Part shown: piece after piece, positions 31,952 through 34,274 of the stretch
Numbering within the stretch: the first letter of the stretch is position 1
How the letters are laid out: each line of letters begins with the position of its first letter
From: Chitinophaga pinensis
GTDB lineage: Bacteria; Bacteroidota; Bacteroidia; SXHM01
DNA length: 34,274 nt
Assembly: GCA_945861685.1 (NCBI GenBank)
Contig: CAMAVO010000010.1
Location: 1-34,274, forward strand
Direction of reading: 5' to 3'
Notes under the pieces: generated by a model
What the model saw: the letters and a program-made list of their open reading frames with translations, nothing else
Databases searched by the model: none
Told to the model about the DNA's origin: nothing
Made by a program: the position numbers and the translations under genes

Positions 31952-33760
31952 CTAAGCAGCTTCTGTTTTCTCTTCTTCCAGCAGTTGTTTCTGGTAAAGT
32001 TCGTAATAAGCACCTTTGGATTGCATCAGGTCTTGATGCGTTCCGCGCTCAATAATTTCTCCGCCATCCAATACAATAATAGTATCAGCATCTTTTACCG
32101 ATGAAACACGGTGACTGATGATCACCGAAGTTTTGCCTTTCATGATCCTGCGCAGATTGCCCAGTATTACTTCTTCAGTTTCGGTATCCACAGCACTCAA
32201 ACAATCATCAAAAATAAGGATGCGAGGGTTTTGGATAATGGCGCGGGCAATGGAAACCCGTTGCTTCTGTCCTCCCGAAAGGGTGATGCCTCTTTCGCCC
32301 AGCATGGTGTCAAACTTTGAAGGAAAATCTATGATGTTGTCATATACCGCAGCATCTTTTGCTGCCTGCTCTACTACTTCTTTCAGGCTGCCCGAAAAAC
32401 TTTCTTTCTTAATGCCAAAGGCAATGTTGTTAAATACATTATCCGAGAAGAGGAAAACCTCCTGCGGAACATATCCTGTTTGTTTGCGCAATTGATAGAG
32501 GTTACTCTCGCGTATGTTTTTGCCGTCAATAAAAATGCTGCCTTGCGTGGTATCATAAAGGCGGGTGATCAAGGCGGCAATGGTTGATTTTCCTGAGCCG
32601 GTGCGCCCGATAACGGCTAATGATTTTCCGGGCTCTACCTTAAACGACACATTCTTCAACGCCTGTATTCCCGAGTCGGGATAAACGAAACTCACGTTAT
32701 CAAAAAAAATTTCGCCTTTAACCTCGGTTGGTTGTGACGAAGGGTTTTCTATTTCAGGTTTCAATAACATAAATTCGTTTATCCTGCGTTGCGATGCAGC
32801 AGCACGTTGGATAATGGATGTTACCCACCCCACTGCGGTAAAAGGCCAGGTAAGCATGTTGATGTAGATGATGAATTCGGCAATGTTTCCTGAAGTTATC
32901 TTCCCTGCAATAACCTGTTTCCCGCCAATGTAAATGGTAAGCAGTGTGCTCAGCCCAATAAGCAAAAGCATAATAGGGAAGAAGAGCGAGTTGATGCGCA
33001 CCAGTTCCATGCTCTTGTCTTTATACTCGTTGGTTTCCTTAATAAACTCCTGCTCCATTTCCTTTTCGCGGGTGTAGGCTTTTATTACCCGTATGCCCGA
33101 AAACGTTTCCTGCACAAAGGTGGAAAGACGCGACAGCTGCGCCTGAACCTGTTCGCTTTTTTGGTCTATCATGGTGCTTACATAATAGATAGCGATGGAA
33201 AGAAAGGGGAGTGGCAGCAGCACAAATAAAGTCAGTTCCACATTTACGCTCAGCATGGCCCAAATACACAGCACAGCAAGCACCACCAGGTTAATGGAAT
33301 ACATAACTGCCGGACCCACATACATACGCGCACGGCTTACATCTTCGCTGATGCGCGCCATCAGGTCGCCCGTATTGTTGCGCTTGAAAAAGGCGAGGCT
33401 CAGGCGCTGGTATTGCTCATAAATATCGTTCTTCAGGTCGTACTCGATGTGGCGCGACATGACGATAATCGTTTGGCGCATAAAGAACATGAACACTCCT
33501 TTCAGCAAGGCAAGCGAAATAACCACCATCCCAAAAATCAACAGCGTTTTATCCAGCAAATCGCCTAAGGGACTTTGCATTTTAAAACCATAGAAAAGAT
33601 TATAAACGCTGATGGTTTGCACCACCACATCCAGCGCATGACGAATAATCTGTGCCGGAAAAATGGCAAACAGATTAGAGATGGTTACAAACAGAATGCC
33701 CATGATGAGCAGTCCTTTATAACGAATAAAATATTTATTGAGGTAGAAGAGGTGTTTCAT
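31952..33760 (-). CDS. ABC exporter, fused membrane and ATPase domains
   Basis: 602 residues: six membrane helices (about 15-320) then the ATPase. Walker A GRTGSGKST (385-393), Q-loop Gln433, signature LSGGQKQR (494-501), Walker B ILIFDD (514-519), D-loop SAVD, switch His550. The residue after the Walker B Asp518 is Asp519 where most half-transporters have the catalytic Glu, so ATP hydrolysis may be slow or depend on a partner, as in MdlA-type subunits. It is of the multidrug/lipid flippase type (MsbA/MdlB-like); substrate unknown. Its start is 13 bp after the end of the ancestral toxin frame, so it may be co-transcribed with that locus. Confidence 0.88.
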   Translation of the reverse strand: MKHLFYLNKYFIRYKGLLIMGILFVTISNLFAIFPAQIIRHALDVVVQTISVYNLFYGFKMQSPLGDLLDKTLLIFGMVVISLALLKGVFMFFMRQTIIVMSRHIEYDLKNDIYEQYQRLSLAFFKRNNTGDLMARISEDVSRARMYVGPAVMYSINLVVLAVLCIWAMLSVNVELTLFVLLPLPFLSIAIYYVSTMIDQKSEQVQAQLSRLSTFVQETFSGIRVIKAYTREKEMEQEFIKETNEYKDKSMELVRINSLFFPIMLLLIGLSTLLTIYIGGKQVIAGKITSGNIAEFIIYINMLTWPFTAVGWVTSIIQRAAASQRRINEFMLLKPEIENPSSQPTEVKGEIFFDNVSFVYPDSGIQALKNVSFKVEPGKSLAVIGRTGSGKSTIAALITRLYDTTQGSIFIDGKNIRESNLYQLRKQTGYVPQEVFLFSDNVFNNIAFGIKKESFSGSLKEVVEQAAKDAAVYDNIIDFPSKFDTMLGERGITLSGGQKQRVSIARAIIQNPRILIFDDCLSAVDTETEEVILGNLRRIMKGKTSVIISHRVSSVKDADTIIVLDGGEIIERGTHQDLMQSKGAYYELYQKQLLEEEKTEAA

Positions 33761-33773
33761 TCAGGCAGAAGAA

Positions 33774-34064
33774 TTAAACTTCTTTCAATAGTCTTGATGA
33801 ATGATGCACACGTAAAATTGCAACTTCTTGTTTTGATTTTATTTTGTACACTATTCTGTAATTTCCTTCAATCAGTTAACGGATAGTTTCATTCTCAAAT
33901 TCAGGGACTATTCTTCCACTTACCGGAAAGGTTTCGAGTTGACCTGCGCGTTCGGTAATTTTCTCAACAACCCTCCATGCATATTGTTCTGAGTCGATTG
34001 AGATATGCTCGTAAATGGATTTTAAATCTTCAATGGCTAATTTAGTCCAACTTACTTGCGCCAT
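33774..34064 (-). pseudogene. ParE/RelE-family toxin with premature stop
   Basis: From ATG 34064 the frame reads a typical ParE/RelE start (VSWTKLAIEDLKSIYEHI) to PEFENETIR and stops at TAA 33878-33876, codon 63. Translation in the same frame continues perfectly after the stop with LIEGNYRIVYKI, then EVAILRVHHSSRLL and KEV, ending at TAA 33776-33774. That is exactly the conserved second half of this fold, where members usually have RELIEGNYRI. So a single GAA to TAA change explains the break. The 62-residue product lacks the last strands and catalytic residues and should be inactive. It overlaps the antitoxin gene by 13 bp. Confidence 0.85.
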
Positions 34065-34231
34065 TCTTTAATTGTTGCTTTTACTTTGCTGTGTGGTATT
34101 GTATTTCCTTCTTCAGCCTGCTTCAACCCTTTCTCCACTTTATCAATAAAAACAAGTTTTTCCATTAACTCTTCCAGATCAAACTCTTTTGGAAACTCGT
34201 TAATGGTTTCCAATACTTTATCACGTTTCAT
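34052..34231 (-). CDS. Antitoxin of the ParE/RelE pair
   Basis: 59 residues from ATG 34231 (MKRDKVLETINEFPKEFDLEELMEKLVFIDKVEKGLKQAEEG is the N-terminal part). A longer frame from TTG 34255 exists, but the promoter element at 34253-34260 puts transcription start after it. Helical, charged, with the FPKEFDLEELMEKL and KVEKGLKQ pattern of small antitoxins paired with ParE-like toxins. Its end overlaps the toxin start by 13 bp, the usual arrangement. It is intact although the toxin is broken. Confidence 0.8.
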   Translation of the reverse strand: MKRDKVLETINEFPKEFDLEELMEKLVFIDKVEKGLKQAEEGNTIPHSKVKATIKEWRK

Positions 34232-34252
34232 GTTTGTATTATTTTGTTTGCA

Positions 34253-34260
34253 CAAATATA
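34253..34260 (-). promoter_or_regulatory. Bacteroidota -7 element of the toxin-antitoxin operon
   Basis: The minus strand reads TATATTTG, an exact TAnnTTTG match, 21 bp before the antitoxin ATG. The -33 element would fall beyond the window. Confidence 0.5.
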
Positions 34261-34274
34261 CGCCTTTATAAAAA

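Overview
The window is bacterial and almost certainly from the phylum Bacteroidota. Three things point there: a flexirubin-type (aryl polyene/dialkylresorcinol) gene set with a Flavobacterium-like tyrosine ammonia lyase and a DarA homologue; Bacteroidota promoter motifs (TAnnTTTG) in front of several genes; and many short palindromic intergenic repeats of the kind common in environmental Bacteroidota. No rRNA, tRNA, integrase, transposase or CRISPR array was seen. Genus cannot be assigned from this sequence alone.

Layout. 1-450: repeats and a truncated DUF559-like fragment. 445-3451 (-): fused alpha/beta E1 of a 2-oxoacid dehydrogenase and an enoyl-CoA hydratase family protein. 3563-4251 (+): exported LMW-phosphatase-like protein whose signal peptide is out of frame by one base. 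4505-8810 (+): phosphate operon (OprP-like porin, DUF47 accessory protein, Pit transporter, PhoR-like kinase), preceded by 11-bp-spaced repeats that look like Pho boxes. 8807-10695 (-): YqgE and fumarylacetoacetase. 10837-14053 (+): selU, selD and a bestrophin. 14059-16977 (-): two APC amino-acid permeases.

17186-17458 is a 21-bp-unit minisatellite. 17517-23899 (-) is a tight seven-gene operon: tyrosine ammonia lyase, outer-membrane-like protein of unknown function, ketoreductase, ketosynthase, ACP, acyltransferase, DarA-like protein. A flavin-dependent halogenase homologue (24042-25280, +) diverges from it. Together these look like a compact part of a chlorinated flexirubin-type pigment pathway: tyrosine to coumarate, polyene elongation on ACP, transfer/esterification, chlorination. 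DarB, dehydratase, thioesterase, ligase and exporter genes are not in the window.

25369-30496 (-): COG2509 FAD protein, LOG-family nucleotide hydrolase, a second 21-bp minisatellite, a BamA/TamA-like outer-membrane protein and uracil-DNA glycosylase. 30596-30748 (+): small lipoprotein with its own promoter and terminator. 31030-31796 (-): a decayed gene. 31952-33760 (-): ABC exporter. 33774-34231 (-): toxin-antitoxin pair whose ParE/RelE toxin has a premature stop.

Most genes are housekeeping or metabolic. The parts worth a second look are the pigment operon with its unknown outer-membrane member, the Pho-box-like arrays, the two 21-bp minisatellites, and several places where mobile palindromic repeats have entered or trimmed coding sequence.
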